From assembly GCF_000011085.1 (NCBI RefSeq), contig NC_006396.1, forward strand, positions 1,426,001 through 1,490,000: a DNA stretch of 64,000 nt, read 5' to 3'. The notes under the pieces are model-generated. The model did no database searches. It saw only the letters and a list, made by a program, of their open reading frames with translations, and was not told the DNA's origin. Positions 63,351 to 64,000 of this stretch are shown here, in pieces. The position numbers were made by a program, and so were the translations under genes. The stretch comes from Haloarcula marismortui ATCC 43049 (lineage in GTDB: Archaea > Halobacteriota > Halobacteria > Halobacteriales > Haloarculaceae). The stretch's first letter is position 1; each line of letters opens with the position of its first letter.

Positions 63351-64000
63351 TCAGTCGTCTGCGGGCGTAGCGCCGCCGGAGCCAATGCCCATCCCGGACC
63401 CTGAGACGGTGCCTTCGTTGGCGGCGACCCAGCGCAGGAGTAGGAAGGCGAAGACGTACTTTGCGAGGATGTCCAGCCCGGAGTAGCCCCACGAGGTGAC
63501 GCCGACGCTCAGGAGGGCAACGCCCTCGGAGCCCAGCGCCCACAGAATCGGGTAGCCGAGCCAGAGCACCACAGTGAGAATCTTGAGCGTCCCGAATATC
63601 TCGCTTGTTCCGGCGGCCTCTGCGTCGGCCGGCCACTGGACGAGCAGGACGTACAGCACTGCGACGAAGAACGCACAGCTGATGCCGTAGAACACCCAGC
63701 GCAGCAGGTGCGAAGAGGTGATGAGCGCGGCGGCGAGGCCGGTCACACACATCCCGATGTCCATCGTGATTGCGGTGAACAGCGACGCAATGTCAGTGTC
63801 AGCCAGCAGGCCCAGCGCCAGGAGAATCATCGGTGTCGAGAACGTCCACGTCAGGTAGCGGCCCCACGGTGATAGGACCTCCTGTCCGGCGAGGGCGTGG
63901 CCCGGCGGCATCTGCAGAAACCCGACTGTCAGCCCGGAGGCTAGACCGGCATAGCTGGAAATCGAGACCAGCGGCACCAGCATCGTCGCGACCCAGATGA
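63351..64000 (-). CDS. hop: halorhodopsin (light-driven chloride pump), partial, cut by right edge
   Basis: At least 216 residues are present and the reading frame continues past 64000. The sequence fits halorhodopsin: VATMLVPLVSISSYAGLASGLTVGF, WGRYLTWTFSTPMILLALGLL, where the proton-acceptor Asp of bacteriorhodopsin (D85) is Thr and D96 is Ala, MCVTGLAAALITSSHLLRW, TLKILTVVLWLGYPILWALG, and the retinal Lys in GLDILAKYVFAFLLL. Light energy drives inward chloride transport, which helps cells keep osmotic balance. The short C-terminal tail is Gly/Ser-rich. Confidence 0.95.
   Translation of the reverse strand, partial: IWVATMLVPLVSISSYAGLASGLTVGFLQMPPGHALAGQEVLSPWGRYLTWTFSTPMILLALGLLADTDIASLFTAITMDIGMCVTGLAAALITSSHLLRWVFYGISCAFFVAVLYVLLVQWPADAEAAGTSEIFGTLKILTVVLWLGYPILWALGSEGVALLSVGVTSWGYSGLDILAKYVFAFLLLRWVAANEGTVSGSGMGIGSGGATPADD

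Overview
This window is chromosomal DNA of an extremely halophilic archaeon, most likely Haloarcula or a close relative. The evidence is high GC content, very acidic proteins, leaderless genes with TATA-like boxes about 25-30 bases before the start codon, the archaeal ribosomal-protein cluster ending in SecY, an elongator tRNA-Met with a bulge-helix-bulge intron, HalX and DICT regulators, GGGP synthase for archaeal lipids, a halorhodopsin, and an intein in topA. No rRNA, CRISPR array or prophage was seen.

Layout. 1-1312: reverse-strand glmS remnant running off the left edge, broken by a 2-base frameshift and by an IS200/IS605 element (about 1313-3230; tnpA and tnpB) sitting at its start codon. 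3413-17545: one reverse-strand operon of 26 genes (SPOUT methylase, L3, L4, L23, L2, S19, L22, S3, L29, Rnp1, S17, L14, L24, S4e, L5, S14, S8, L6, L32e, L19e, L18, S5, L30, L15, SecY), mostly with 1- or 4-base overlaps. 17894-18300: tRNA-Gly(GCC) followed by tandem fragments of its own 3' end. 18429-24360: DUF1508 protein, thiamine-binding-like protein, mch and neighbour, a GTPBP1-like GTPase, phosphoglycolate phosphatase, a J-domain membrane protein. 24934-28032: B12-dependent ribonucleotide reductase. 28116-36182: sulfite-oxidase-like molybdoenzyme, 40-residue zinc protein, multi-PAS histidine kinase, VTT membrane protein, intron-containing tRNA-Met, HalX response regulator. 36353-40448: small conserved haloarchaeal proteins and an M50 protease. 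40528-45520: ScpA, SMC and a coiled-coil protein. 45632-49093: DICT protein, GatB, two small genes. 49320-53414: TopA with a 537-residue intein. 53427-55410: zinc protein, Rieske protein, membrane protein, GGGP synthase. 55411-58701: Lrp regulator, TrkA-N protein and APC transporter. 58851-61065: three-gene ABC export operon. 61258-62562: AspRS, followed by tandem copies of its C-terminal codons among GC-rich hairpins. 63036-64000: small membrane protein and partial halorhodopsin.

Functional links. The ribosomal operon couples ribosome, RNase P and translocon synthesis. SMC with ScpA is a condensin core, and TopA acts on the same chromosome. AspRS carries residues expected of a non-discriminating enzyme, which fits the presence of GatB for Asn-tRNA formation by transamidation. 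An Lrp-type regulator lies upstream of an amino-acid-transporter operon with a perfect palindrome between them.

The least ordinary signals are the two places (tRNA-Gly and aspS) where the 3' end of a gene is repeated in tandem downstream, together with short GC-rich palindromes. In one copy the palindrome pair splits a tRNA T-loop sequence, so it behaves like an inserted unit. Family assignments come from reading sequence and motifs; no database search was run.
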